The notes: generated by a model from the sequence alone, not told the origin. Shown: positions 26,351 through 35,394, counted from the first letter of the stretch. The stretch: 64,000 nt of DNA from Acerihabitans sp047324305 (GCF_047324305.1 NZ_CP178740.1:1612001-1676000), one strand, 5' to 3'. Numbers and translations are program-made.

Positions 26351-26390
26351 ATGACAGAAAAATAACACCCTTATGACAGCGGGGTGACAG
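26351..26390 (-). promoter_or_regulatory. Pho box (PhoB operator) of the ugp operon
   Basis: Read on the reverse strand, 7-mers CTGTCAC, CTGTCAT, GTGTTAT and CTGTCAT recur every 11 bases with 4-base spacers. This is the PhoB pattern CTGTCAT-N4-CTGTCAT, doubled. It begins 55 bases upstream of the ugpB ATG. ugp is a classical Pho regulon operon, so phosphate-starvation induction is expected. Confidence 0.78.
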
Positions 26391-26641
26391 CGCGCGGCGA
26401 ATTCTCCGCCCAGCGCGTCGCCAGGCGGGCCTGACGGTGTCAAAATTAACCGGCGAGTCGGCTTAACGCCCTTAATTCCCAGCGGGAAAGCCTGCCGATG
26501 GGGGCGAAGCGGCAGTATCAGTTCACCGGAGCGCACCCCGGCGCGGCAGGCCCGCTGCGCTTTGAGCTTACAGGCGGGCCGGCAAGCATCACAATGAATC
26601 TGCTGGCTGCTGGCGACTGACGGCGGGAGGCGGGAGGCGGG

Positions 26642-26930
26642 GAGGTTTATGTCGTTTCGGAGAAGGTTTCGCTTGCCGTGCGTTCGGCGGTTATATGGAA
26701 TGCCGGGTGCCGGCAAGCGACAAAGAGGCCGTACCGCGACGGCCTCCTTGACCTCCGCGCGCCCGGCAGGTCGCGCGTCGCTGCGCGATGCCTTCCGCCG
26801 CCCATGCCCCCGTGATGCACCGGCCCGGTATGCGCTCCCGGCGCTACCGGGCCTTTCGCCGCTCCCGGCGGCTCATGCCGGGGTCACAGGCGCCGTCAGC
26901 GCGCTTTATGCCGGTCCCCATGTCGCTGTT
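26642..26930 (+). repeat. left arm of a large imperfect inverted repeat
   Basis: Pairs with 27362-27645 read on the opposite strand. Shared runs include GAGGTTTATGT, TGCCGGCAAGCGACAA and CGACGGCCTCCTTGACCTCC. Each arm contains its own small palindrome (GAGGCCGT...ACGGCCTC). The translated frames of the two arms also align, which reflects the DNA repeat and not necessarily a protein. Confidence 0.85.
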
Positions 26931-27072
26931 CGCACCGCATATTATGAAACAACAGCGGCGCTGATGCTTGGGATAAGGTCTGGCGCCGGGATACGGTTAA
27001 CCATTACAGAATGCAACGGGTCTGGAATGCCGCTGACATAGCGAAAAGCAGGCATACCGAAAGAGACTTATC

Positions 27073-27176
27073 AGTCATGCAGTCATGCAGTTATGCAGTT
27101 ATGCAGTTATGCAGTTATGCAGTTATGCAGTTATGCAGTTATGCAGTTATGCAGTTATGTAGTTATGCAGTTATGA
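27073..27176 (+). repeat. 8-bp tandem array (AGTTATGC, 13 units)
   Basis: Thirteen consecutive 8-mers. Ten are exactly AGTTATGC or differ only in the last base or two; the first two are AGTCATGC. The unit length is not a multiple of three, so slippage would change any reading frame through it. It lies between the inverted arms. Confidence 0.95.
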
Positions 27177-27197
27177 CATATGACATTCATCATTCAA

Positions 27198-27229
27198 TTT
27201 TGAGTTTTGAGTTTTGAGTTTTGAGTTTT
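27198..27229 (+). repeat. 7-bp tandem array (TTTTGAG, 4.6 units)
   Basis: Four perfect TTTTGAG units plus TTTT, 21 bases after the 8-bp array. It is a second, unrelated short array in the same spacer. Confidence 0.9.
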
Positions 27230-27361
27230 AACATTAAGCATTACGCTTTCAGCCATTAGCCATCAGCCTGTAAACATTAGCGCAAAACGAATACTGAGAC
27301 CTTTCCCGGTAAGCGCATACCGCTAAGGACCCCAAAACGCTGTTTTGCTGGCAGGCGATGG

Positions 27362-27645
27362 TGTTGACGTGGTGCCGGCATAGAGTGCGCCGGCGGCGCA
27401 CGTCACGGCTGGATGAGCCGCCGGGAGCGGCGAAAGCCCGGGCTGCGCCGGGAGCGCATGCCGGGCGGTCCACAAGCCGGGATGGGTGATGCCGGGCACC
27501 GCGCAGCGGCGCACGATCTGCCGGACGCGCGGAGGTCAAGGAGGCCGTCGCGGTACGGCCTCCTTGTCGCTTGCCGGCACCCGGCACGACATAAAATAGC
27601 CGAACGCATGGCAAGCGAAGCCCTCGCCGCGGCAACATAAACCTC
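27362..27645 (-). repeat. right arm of the large imperfect inverted repeat
   Basis: Reverse-strand copy of 26642-26930, with scattered substitutions and small indels. Its outer end (27621-27645) is also the first unit of the 44/45-bp array, so the two repeat families are joined. Confidence 0.85.
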
Positions 27646-27912
27646 ACCCGCAAGTGTCAGCGAAACCCCAGCCGCGGCAACATAAACCTCCCCGCAAGCA
27701 TCAGCCAAGCCCTCGCCGCGGCAACATAAACCTCACCCGCAAGCATCAGCCAAACCCTCGCCGCGGCAACATAAACCTCCCCGCAAGCGTCAGCCAAACC
27801 CTCACCGCGGTAACATAAATCTCCCCGCAAGCATCAGGCCAAACCCTCGCCGCGGCAACATAAACCTCCCCGCAAGCATCAGCCAAACCCTCGCCGCGGC
27901 AACATAACCTCA
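27621..27912. repeat. 44/45-bp tandem array, six full units and a partial, ending in the livF stop
   Basis: Units start at 27621, 27666, 27710, 27755, 27799, 27844 and 27888 with lengths 45, 44, 45, 44, 45, 44. All carry CCGCGGCAACATAAACCTC or a close variant. The last unit (27888-27912) is truncated and its final bases include the livF stop codon. Units abut with no unique spacers, so this is not a CRISPR. Mixed lengths rule out a conserved coding frame. Confidence 0.92.
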
Positions 27913-28629
27913 CCCGCCCAGATAAGCGCTGCGCACCGCCTCGTTCGCCAGCAACGCCTCGCCGCTATCCTCCAGCACCACATGGCCGTTTTCCAACACA
28001 TAGCCGCGGTCAGCCAGTTTCAGCGCCTGGTTCGCATTCTGCTCCACCAGGAAAATGGTCATCCCCTCCTGACGCAACTGCTCGATGGTATCGAATATCT
28101 GCTGGATAATAATCGGCGCCAGTCCCAGCGAAGGCTCATCCAGCAGCAGCAATCGCGGCTGGCTCATCAACGCCCGCCCAATGGCCAGCATCTGCTGCTC
28201 GCCCCCGGACATGGTGCCCGCGCGCTGCACACGACGCTCATACAAACGCGGGAAAAGCTCGAACACCCGCTTAATCCGCTGCTGATACTGCGGACGGTCG
28301 GCAAAGAACCCCCCCATCGCCAGGTTCTCTTCCACCGTCATCCGCGAAAACACCCGCCGCCCTTCCGGCACGATGGCAATCGAGGCACGCATGATCCGCG
28401 CCGTCGGCCAATCGGTAATATCGCCGCCCTCAAACATAATCCGGCCCTTGGAGGCGCGCGGATCACCACACAGCGTACCCAACAACGTGGTTTTGCCGGC
28501 GCCGTTGGCGCCGATAAGCGTCACGATCTCGCCCGGATTAATATGCAGGCTCACCTCATGCAACGCCTGGATTTTACCGTAATGCGCCGACACCCGGTGC
28601 AATGACAGCATAGCGGTATCCTGAGTCAT
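27910..28629 (-). CDS. livF: LivF, branched-chain amino acid ABC transporter ATPase
   Basis: One of the two ATPases of the LIV-I importer. Walker A GANGAGKTTLL, signature TMSGGEQQMLAIGRAL, Walker B LLLLDEPSLGLAP and the switch-region FLVEQNANQAL are present. Length is 239 against 237. TGATG overlap with livG. Its stop codon lies within the last, partial unit of the 44/45-bp array. Confidence 0.97.
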   Translation of the reverse strand: MTQDTAMLSLHRVSAHYGKIQALHEVSLHINPGEIVTLIGANGAGKTTLLGTLCGDPRASKGRIMFEGGDITDWPTARIMRASIAIVPEGRRVFSRMTVEENLAMGGFFADRPQYQQRIKRVFELFPRLYERRVQRAGTMSGGEQQMLAIGRALMSQPRLLLLDEPSLGLAPIIIQQIFDTIEQLRQEGMTIFLVEQNANQALKLADRGYVLENGHVVLEDSGEALLANEAVRSAYLGG

Positions 28630-29408
28630 CAGGCCTCTCCCAAATAGGCCCGAATCACGTCCGGGTTACTGCGAATCTCGGCGGGCGTACCCTTTGCCAA
28701 CGGCATGCCCTGGTTAACCACATAAATGCGATCGGAAATACCCATCACCAACTTCATATCATGCTCAATCAATAACACCGATACATTATGCTGTGACCGC
28801 AGTTCGGCAATCAGCAGGTTCAGCTCGGCGGTCTCATTCGGGTTCAGGCCGGCCGCCGGTTCATCAAGCATCAGCAGCGACGGGCGCGTCACCATGCACC
28901 GGGCAATCTCCAGCCGGCGCTGCTGGCCATAGGCCAGATTACCCGCCTGACGGTTAGCCAACTCCAGTAAACCCACGCGGTCAAGCCAGGCGCCGGCATA
29001 ATCCTGCGCCTCGGCTTCCGCCTGGCGGAAGGCGCGGGTTTTCAGCAAGCCGGCAAATACGCCGCTTTTAAGATGCTGATGCTGCGCCACCAGCAGGTTT
29101 TCGATTACCGTCATTTCCCGGAATAAGCGCACATGCTGGAAGGTACGCACCACCCCCATACGGGCGATGGTTTGGCCCGGAAGCCCTTCCAGATGCTGAT
29201 CGCGCAGCATGATAGTGCCGCCGGTGGGACGATAAAACCCGGTCAGGCAGTTAAACACCGTCGTTTTACCGGCGCCGTTGGGGCCGATCAGCGACACGAT
29301 TTCGCCGGGGAATAATTCCAGTTCAACCTGGTTAACCGCCAGCAGACCGCCAAAACGCATGGTCAACGCCTTAACGGATAACAGGGGCTGCAATGCCGTG
29401 GACGTCAT
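28629..29408 (-). CDS. livG: LivG, branched-chain amino acid ABC transporter ATPase
   Basis: Second LIV ATPase. Walker A GPNGAGKTTVFN, signature NLAYGQQRRLEIARCM (the family's variant LSGGQ), Walker B LLMLDEPAAGLNP and LLIEHDMKLVMG. Length is 259 against 255. It overlaps livM by four bases and livF by one. Confidence 0.97.
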   Translation of the reverse strand: MTSTALQPLLSVKALTMRFGGLLAVNQVELELFPGEIVSLIGPNGAGKTTVFNCLTGFYRPTGGTIMLRDQHLEGLPGQTIARMGVVRTFQHVRLFREMTVIENLLVAQHQHLKSGVFAGLLKTRAFRQAEAEAQDYAGAWLDRVGLLELANRQAGNLAYGQQRRLEIARCMVTRPSLLMLDEPAAGLNPNETAELNLLIAELRSQHNVSVLLIEHDMKLVMGISDRIYVVNQGMPLAKGTPAEIRSNPDVIRAYLGEA

Positions 29409-30676
29409 GCCTGCGCTCCTTTACCGGTCTTCATTTTCATCTGCGGACGTTTCATCGGCAACAGGCCCTGCGGTCGCCAGATCATCATCAGCACCATCAA
29501 CGCGCCCAACAGCAGCATGCTGTACTGGTTCAGGTCACGCATCAGCTCGCGGGACACCACCAGCAGGATGGCCGCCAGGATCACCGCGAACTGCGACCCC
29601 ATACCGCCCAACACCACAATGGCCAGCACAAAGGCGGATTCGACGAAGGTAAACGACTCCGGGCTGACAAAACCCTGGCGCGCGGCAAACAGCGTCCCGG
29701 CAAAACCGGCGAACGCCGCGCTGATGGTAAAGGCGGTCAGTTTGATACGGGTCGGGCTCAGGCCCAGCGAACGACAGGCGATTTCATCCTCGCGCAGCGC
29801 CTCCCAGGCCCGGCCCAGCGGCATGCGCAGCAGACGGTTTATCACAAACAAGGTTAAAATCACCAACAGCAGCGCCACCATATATAAAAAGATAATCCGG
29901 TCGCTGGGGTCGTAGGTCAGGCCAAAAAAGTTATGGAAGGTGTCCCAACCGCCGTCGCGCGGGCTGCGGTTAAACTCCAGGCCAAAAAAGGTGGGTTTCG
30001 GGATCTGGCTGATCCCGTTCGGCCCGCCGGTTATCTCGGTATTGTTAAGCAGCAGGATACGGACGATCTCGCCAAATCCCAGGGTAACGATGGCCAGATA
30101 ATCGCCGCGCAGGCGCAGCACAGGAAAACCCAACAACAGGCCAAAACCGGCGGCGACCAGCCCCGCCAGGGGCAGGCTTTCCCAAAAACCCAGGCCGCAG
30201 TAATGATTCAGCAACGCATAGGTATAGGCGCCGATGGCATAGAATCCGCCATAGCCCAGTACCAGCAGGCCGGATAATCCCACCACCACGTTCAACCCCA
30301 GGCCCAGCATCACATAGATAAGCGTCAGGGTGGCGATATCCACCGTGCCGCGCGATACCAGGAACGGCCAGGCGATGGCGGCCAGGATCATTACCAGCGC
30401 GAGCCATTTCTGGCGCGGCGTGGAGCCGTCAAAGCTCGGCAATACCCAGGACGGCCCGCTGATTTTTTTCAGGCTATGCTGGAAAACCGGCCGCAACAGC
30501 TGGAACACGAACACCACCGCGCAGCCGGCACCGATCCAATACCAGCGTACCGCACCGGCGTTATGCACCACCAGGTGGGTACCGTCCAGGCTCAGGCGCA
30601 TACCCATCATAAAGGCGGCCAGCACCAGCAGCATAAACGCGCAGAACAGCGCGTTTAATAAATGGTTGATCTTCAT
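29405..30676 (-). CDS. livM: LivM, branched-chain amino acid ABC permease
   Basis: Large permease with about ten hydrophobic spans, 423 residues against 425 in E. coli. Signatures include GLNVVVGLSGLLVLGYGGFYAIGAY, NTEITGGPNGISQIP and the cytoplasmic loop GRAWEALREDEIACRSLGL. Four-base overlaps with livH and livG indicate tight translational coupling. Confidence 0.96.
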   Translation of the reverse strand: MKINHLLNALFCAFMLLVLAAFMMGMRLSLDGTHLVVHNAGAVRWYWIGAGCAVVFVFQLLRPVFQHSLKKISGPSWVLPSFDGSTPRQKWLALVMILAAIAWPFLVSRGTVDIATLTLIYVMLGLGLNVVVGLSGLLVLGYGGFYAIGAYTYALLNHYCGLGFWESLPLAGLVAAGFGLLLGFPVLRLRGDYLAIVTLGFGEIVRILLLNNTEITGGPNGISQIPKPTFFGLEFNRSPRDGGWDTFHNFFGLTYDPSDRIIFLYMVALLLVILTLFVINRLLRMPLGRAWEALREDEIACRSLGLSPTRIKLTAFTISAAFAGFAGTLFAARQGFVSPESFTFVESAFVLAIVVLGGMGSQFAVILAAILLVVSRELMRDLNQYSMLLLGALMVLMMIWRPQGLLPMKRPQMKMKTGKGAQA

Positions 30677-31599
30677 ACCTTCTCAACCTCCGGACGGCCC
30701 AGGATGCCGGTGGGCAGCACCAGCAACACCACGATAAGCAACGCGAACGAGACCACGTCTTTATATTCGCTGCTCAGGTAGGCCGAGGTCAGCGCCTCTG
30801 CTACCCCCAGGATCAACCCGCCCAGCATCGCGCCGGGAATGCTGCCGATACCGCCCAACACCGCGGCGGTAAACGCCTTCATGCCGGCCATGAAGCCGAT
30901 ATAGGGGTTGATGACGCCATAAAACTGGCCCAGCAGCACGCCGGCCACCGCCGCCATCGCCGCGCCAATCACAAAGGTCAGTGAAATAACCCGGTCGGTG
31001 CTGATGCCGAGCAGGCTGGCCATTTTCAAATCTTCCGCGCAGGCGCGACAGGCGCGGCCCATGCGTGAATAACGAATAAACAACGTCAGGGCCAGCATGG
31101 CGACAAAGGTCACCGCCCAGATGGTAAATTGCATGGTGCTGATGCTGGTGACAAAACCATTGCTTTCGCCCAGCACCCATTGGCCGCTGGCCAGGCTCGG
31201 CAGCGCCAGATCCCGCGAACCCTGCGTCAGGCTAACGTAGTTTTGCAGGAAAATAGACATGCCGATGGCGGAAATCAGGGCAATCAGGCGCTTGGAGGAG
31301 CGTACCGGCTTATAGGCCACCCGTTCTATGCTCCAGCCGTAGGCGCTGGAAATCACGATGGCGGCGATAAACCCGGCGCCGATCAGCAGCCAGCCGGCGT
31401 CGATGCCCATCATCATCAGCGCGGCAATAACAATAAAGGAGACATAACTGCCGATCATATAGACTTCGCCGTGGGCGAAGTTAATCATGCCGATAATGCC
31501 GTAAACCATGGTGTAGCCAATGGCAATCAATGCATAGGTGCTGCCCAACGTCAGGCCGTTGAACAACTGCTGCATAAAATAAAGGAACTGCTCGGACAT
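30673..31599 (-). CDS. livH: LivH, branched-chain amino acid ABC permease
   Basis: Membrane permease of LIV-I with eight or so spans, 308 residues as in E. coli. Conserved runs are LTLGSTYALIAIGYTMVYGIIGMINFAHGE (shown only in part by family) and GRACRACAEDLKMASLLGI. It is preceded by a strong hairpin separating it from the binding-protein gene. Confidence 0.96.
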   Translation of the reverse strand: MSEQFLYFMQQLFNGLTLGSTYALIAIGYTMVYGIIGMINFAHGEVYMIGSYVSFIVIAALMMMGIDAGWLLIGAGFIAAIVISSAYGWSIERVAYKPVRSSKRLIALISAIGMSIFLQNYVSLTQGSRDLALPSLASGQWVLGESNGFVTSISTMQFTIWAVTFVAMLALTLFIRYSRMGRACRACAEDLKMASLLGISTDRVISLTFVIGAAMAAVAGVLLGQFYGVINPYIGFMAGMKAFTAAVLGGIGSIPGAMLGGLILGVAEALTSAYLSSEYKDVVSFALLIVVLLVLPTGILGRPEVEKV

Positions 31600-31614
31600 A
31601 CCTTAACCTTCGAA

Positions 31615-31649
31615 GCCGCTCCCGGTGACGCGAGGCCAACGGGAGCGGC
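31615..31649 (-). promoter_or_regulatory. intercistronic hairpin between livK and livH
   Basis: Perfect 10-bp stem (31615-31624 with 31640-31649), 15-base loop, right after the binding-protein stop. On the reverse strand no T run follows, so it probably protects the upstream mRNA end or attenuates partially. This would favour excess binding protein over membrane subunits. A T run lies on the + strand side only. Confidence 0.55.
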
Positions 31650-31680
31650 GATATTTTTTTAACCAGGGAGGAACGGCAGA

Positions 31681-32790
31681 TTATTTAATCGGTGTGGAAG
31701 TACCGTCTGCGTGCCATGTAAATACGCCGAACTCAAATCCTTTCAGATCGCCCTTCTCATCCCAGCTCAATGGACCCATAACGGTTTCCACGGTCCTGGC
31801 TTTCAGGTCCTTGACGATATCGGCCGGTTCCATGCCGGCGCTTTCCATACCGGCCGCCAGGGACTGTACCGCCGCATAGGTAGTCCAGACGAACGGACCG
31901 GTGGGATCGAGCTTTTTCGCCTTCAGCGCGGCGACTATCGGCTGGTTGGACGGTACCTGATCATAACGCTTCGGCAGGGTCACCAGCATGCCTTCGGAGG
32001 CGGCGCCGGCGATGTTGGATAACGAGGAATTGCCTACCCCTTCCGGCCCCATGAATTTGGTGGTCAGTCCGGCCTGTTTAGCCTGGCGCAGGATTTGCCC
32101 CATTTCCGGGTAATACCCGCCGAAATAAACGAAATCAACGTTCTCTTTCTTCAGGCGCGCCACCAGGGTTGAGAAATCCTTATCACCGGCGGTGATCCCT
32201 TCGAACAGCACCACGTTGCCGCCATTTTTCTTCAGGCTGTCCTGTACCGAACGCGCCAGACCCTCGCCGTACTGCTGTTTGTCGTGAACCACGGCGATGC
32301 GTTTAGGTTTGACCGCGTCAAGGATGTATTTCGCGGCGGTCGGCCCCTGATCGGAGTCCAGGCCGGTGGTACGCATAATCATCTTATAGCCGCGCGTGGT
32401 CAGGTCGGCATTGGTGGCCGCCGGGGTGATCATGATGACGCCCTCGTCTTCATAGATATCGGACGCCGGCTGGGTGGAGGAGGAGCAAAGATGGCCGATG
32501 ACATACTTTATGCCATCGTTGATGACTTTATTGGCCACCGCCACCGCCTGCTTTGGATCGCAGGCGTCATCATATTCGACGCCCACCAGTTTGTTGCCCT
32601 TTACCCCGCCCTTGGCGTTAATATCGGCAATGGCCTGGCGCGCCCCGGTAAATTCCATGTCGCCATATTGGGCAACCGGACCGGACATTGCGCCGACCAC
32701 GGCGACCTTGATATCTTGTGCCCAGACGGAATGGCTCATTGCCATGGCCATACAGCCGGCCAGCAAAGCGTTGCCTTTGTTGAATTTCAT
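31681..32790 (-). CDS. livK: LivK/LivJ-type branched-chain amino acid binding protein
   Basis: Periplasmic Leu/Ile/Val-binding protein feeding LivHMGF. Signal peptide ends at about SVWAQ (residue 22), then DIKVAVVGAMSGPVAQYG; the YDDACDPKQAVAVANKVIN and GHLCSSSTQPASDIYEDEG segments follow. The ATG at 32790 has GGAG nine bases upstream and gives 369 residues. Position next to livH is that of E. coli livK, but sequence details (GPVAQYG, MITPAAT, GLDSDQG) lean towards LivJ. No second binding-protein gene lies beyond panM, where E. coli has livJ. Confidence 0.93.
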   Translation of the reverse strand: MKFNKGNALLAGCMAMAMSHSVWAQDIKVAVVGAMSGPVAQYGDMEFTGARQAIADINAKGGVKGNKLVGVEYDDACDPKQAVAVANKVINDGIKYVIGHLCSSSTQPASDIYEDEGVIMITPAATNADLTTRGYKMIMRTTGLDSDQGPTAAKYILDAVKPKRIAVVHDKQQYGEGLARSVQDSLKKNGGNVVLFEGITAGDKDFSTLVARLKKENVDFVYFGGYYPEMGQILRQAKQAGLTTKFMGPEGVGNSSLSNIAGAASEGMLVTLPKRYDQVPSNQPIVAALKAKKLDPTGPFVWTTYAAVQSLAAGMESAGMEPADIVKDLKARTVETVMGPLSWDEKGDLKGFEFGVFTWHADGTSTPIK

Positions 32791-33189
32791 CCACTGTTCT
32801 CCGTTTTGTTGTGTTTGCTGCCTGTTTTTTGGCCGGTTTTTCACCGCTATTTGGTATTTTTATTATATGTAATAATGCTTTAGCCTACAGATTGCGAAGA
32901 TTCTCTAATAAGCTTTATTTTTCATATTATTAAACAGAAATATTATGCTGTAAATCAACTTATACTTTCAGAAATAACCTGCATGGACAGCACAAAATAA
33001 TGATATTATTATCGGTATTTTCATCATCTTCTAGCGGGTCGTGCTAGGTTAGGCTATTCAAGGAGATCGTTTACCCGGAATTATTGTGATGGGCATCACT
33101 TATTGCTATTTTAATCATCGCAAGATTTAGACAATCTTTTGTCAACAAATTCGCTACATTATTTTTTTATGTCTTAAGTGATTACACGT
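32791..33189. other. AT-rich divergent regulatory gap livK/panM (399 bp)
   Basis: No open frame with a ribosome-binding site is seen. The region is strikingly AT-rich and must hold the livK and panM promoters. It contains a good CRP-like palindrome at 33085-33100. Lrp control is known for E. coli liv genes and AT-rich DNA would suit it, but no defined site can be called. Confidence 0.6.
33085..33100. promoter_or_regulatory. candidate CRP site
   Basis: TGTGATGGGCATCACT matches TGTGA-N6-TCACA at nine of ten defined positions. It lies 90 bases before panM and about 295 bases from livK. Confidence 0.45.
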
Positions 33190-33591
33190 ATGAAATTGAC
33201 TATTGAGCAGTTATCCCGTTTTACCCCGCAGGATATGATTGATTTGGCGAAAATTTGGCCAAATACCGATATCGCGTTGCTCAACGCCCGCCTTTCCGGC
33301 TCGCACGCGGTGTTCGCCGCCCGTTTTAACGACAGGTTATTAGGCGCGGTGCAGGTGATCATTGATAACGAATGGAACGAAGGCCGCCTGGTGGCGCCGC
33401 AGGTGCGCGCGGTAACCCGCCGCCGCGGCGTAGGGCTCTATCTTATGACGGAAGTGCAGCGGCTGCTGCCGGAAATCAATCATTGGTGGCTAGGCAATAA
33501 CCAATACTTCGAAGACCTGGCGGTGATGGCGCAGTTTATGGATGCCTGCGGTTTTTGCCAGGAGCCGGACGGCTGGCACAAACGCCGTTGA
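33190..33591 (+). CDS. panM: PanM (PanZ), aspartate decarboxylase maturation factor
   Basis: GNAT-fold protein that triggers self-cleavage of pro-PanD and senses CoA, so controlling pantothenate synthesis. The acetyl-CoA loop RRRGVGLYLM and MKLTIEQLSRF at the start match E. coli YhhK/PanM. The ATG at 33190 gives 133 residues; a GTG four codons upstream is unlikely. Synteny (liv-panM-rpoH) agrees. Confidence 0.92.
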   Translation: MKLTIEQLSRFTPQDMIDLAKIWPNTDIALLNARLSGSHAVFAARFNDRLLGAVQVIIDNEWNEGRLVAPQVRAVTRRRGVGLYLMTEVQRLLPEINHWWLGNNQYFEDLAVMAQFMDACGFCQEPDGWHKRR

Positions 33592-33675
33592 TTCCAGCCG
33601 GCTTCCGGGAATGCATTAGGGCGGGTAAAGCGGCAGCATGATCACATACCACTATGGCTATTTATATTATTCCGC

Positions 33676-34179
33676 TCACTTTAATATGAATTTCTTATTT
33701 TCATTTAATGAGCCGGTATCAATAGCTGAGTCAACAGGATTAGGCATGGACGGCTTAGCGATATCTTTCTTGCTGCGTAGCGGGCCGCGATAGGTACCTT
33801 GGAACCGGCTGGGAAAAACCGGGAGTCTTTCTTTACCAACGGCTTGCTGCCGGCTCTCTTGCGGATAAGCGGCTATTTCAGGCGAAGTGCAGACAGACAG
33901 GTTTATTTGGTTATGCACCATAGCCCGGGGCGGATAAACATATCCCGGCGTATAACATCCCATATAGACGGGATAAACGGGGAGATAGATGGCCGTTGGC
34001 ATTGGATAATGGCCCATGGGGTGATGACACTGATTCAGTGCTGTGCAACCGGGCGCGTTTCCGGCGTTGCGTAGTCTTCCGGCCAGTATCGTATTATGTG
34101 CGACCATGCTGTCGGCAGGTGGGGGCGTAAATGCGATCACTCCATTGTCAGTGGGAATATTCCCATTAACCTTTTCCAT
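33676..34179 (-). CDS. hypothetical Pro/Tyr/His-rich protein
   Basis: Not recognised; 167 residues. The middle (about 50-85) is rich in Pro, Tyr, Met and Cys/His, with HHPMGHYPMPTAIYLP and YMGCYTPGYVYPP. The ends are hydrophilic, and the last third is basic with KKFILK at the C-terminus. No signal peptide or membrane span is evident. AGGAG lies six bases before the ATG, a strong argument for translation. It replaces livJ between panM and rpoH and is flanked by AT-rich DNA, suggesting acquisition. Repetitive Pro/Tyr composition suggests a disordered protein. Confidence 0.65.
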   Translation of the reverse strand: MEKVNGNIPTDNGVIAFTPPPADSMVAHNTILAGRLRNAGNAPGCTALNQCHHPMGHYPMPTAIYLPVYPVYMGCYTPGYVYPPRAMVHNQINLSVCTSPEIAAYPQESRQQAVGKERLPVFPSRFQGTYRGPLRSKKDIAKPSMPNPVDSAIDTGSLNENKKFILK

Positions 34180-34482
34180 ATTATCTCCTGTTACTATTTT
34201 ATTTCTCTATAGCAGAATATTATAAGCGGATTATGTATAACTTTACCCGTTAAGTTTATCGACTTCAATAGGGATGATAAAGGCAGACTTGTTCAATAAT
34301 AAAATAACGATGACTACATCAATCAGAAAATTGTTATTCCCTGCCTATTTTTAGTAAAAATAATATTCATCATTAAGTACAAAAAAATATTCCATTACAT
34401 TCATAATTTATTGCAGAGTTATTTAACTAAATAAATATTTAATACGTCACTTATTGATGAGCGGGCGGGAGCTCAAAATGAG
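34180..34482. other. AT-rich non-coding stretch beside the orphan gene
   Basis: More than 300 bases with long A/T runs. It probably contains the promoter of the 33676-34179 gene. I see no open frame, repeat or strong hairpin until the rpoH terminator palindrome. Confidence 0.6.
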
Positions 34483-34508
34483 AACGGCCGGTATATATAC
34501 CGGCCGTT
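34483..34508 (-). terminator. rpoH terminator palindrome
   Basis: A perfect 26-base palindrome with arms AACGGCCGGTAT/ATACCGGCCGTT, 28 bases after the rpoH stop. The reverse strand continues TCTCATTTTG, a weak T tract. Stem strength and position favour a terminator. Confidence 0.6.
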
Positions 34509-34536
34509 TGGAATTATGATTTGATTGAAAAACCCG

Positions 34537-35394
<858 letters not shown>

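Larger units (their letters stand above)
26297..27909. other. repeat-rich non-coding gap between ugpB and livF (1.6 kb)
   Basis: This gap holds the ugpB Pho box, then a composite of repeats: two ~285-bp inverted arms, an 8-bp array, a 7-bp array and a 44/45-bp array that runs into the livF stop. Open frames exist on both strands, but they fall inside the inverted arms and arrays and lack conserved domains or good ribosome-binding sites. I treat the region as non-coding. Confidence 0.7.

Noticed and set aside
26297..26716. 140-codon N-terminal extension of ugpB
   Set aside because: It contains the Pho box and would bury a perfect signal peptide; AGGAG marks the ATG at 26296.
26649..27041. 130-codon forward frame with basic, Arg/Pro-rich product
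   Set aside because: It lies in the left inverted-repeat arm. Its likeness to the 27249-27653 frame is explained by the DNA repeat, and no ribosome-binding site or domain is seen.
27011..27217. 68-codon frame of SYAVMQLC-type repeats
   Set aside because: It is the translation of the 8-bp array with no ribosome-binding site.
27249..27653. 134-codon reverse frame resembling the previous one
   Set aside because: Same reason: it lies mostly in the right repeat arm and runs into the tandem array.
27621..27912. CRISPR array
   Set aside because: Units are directly adjacent, with no unique spacers, and no cas gene is in the window.
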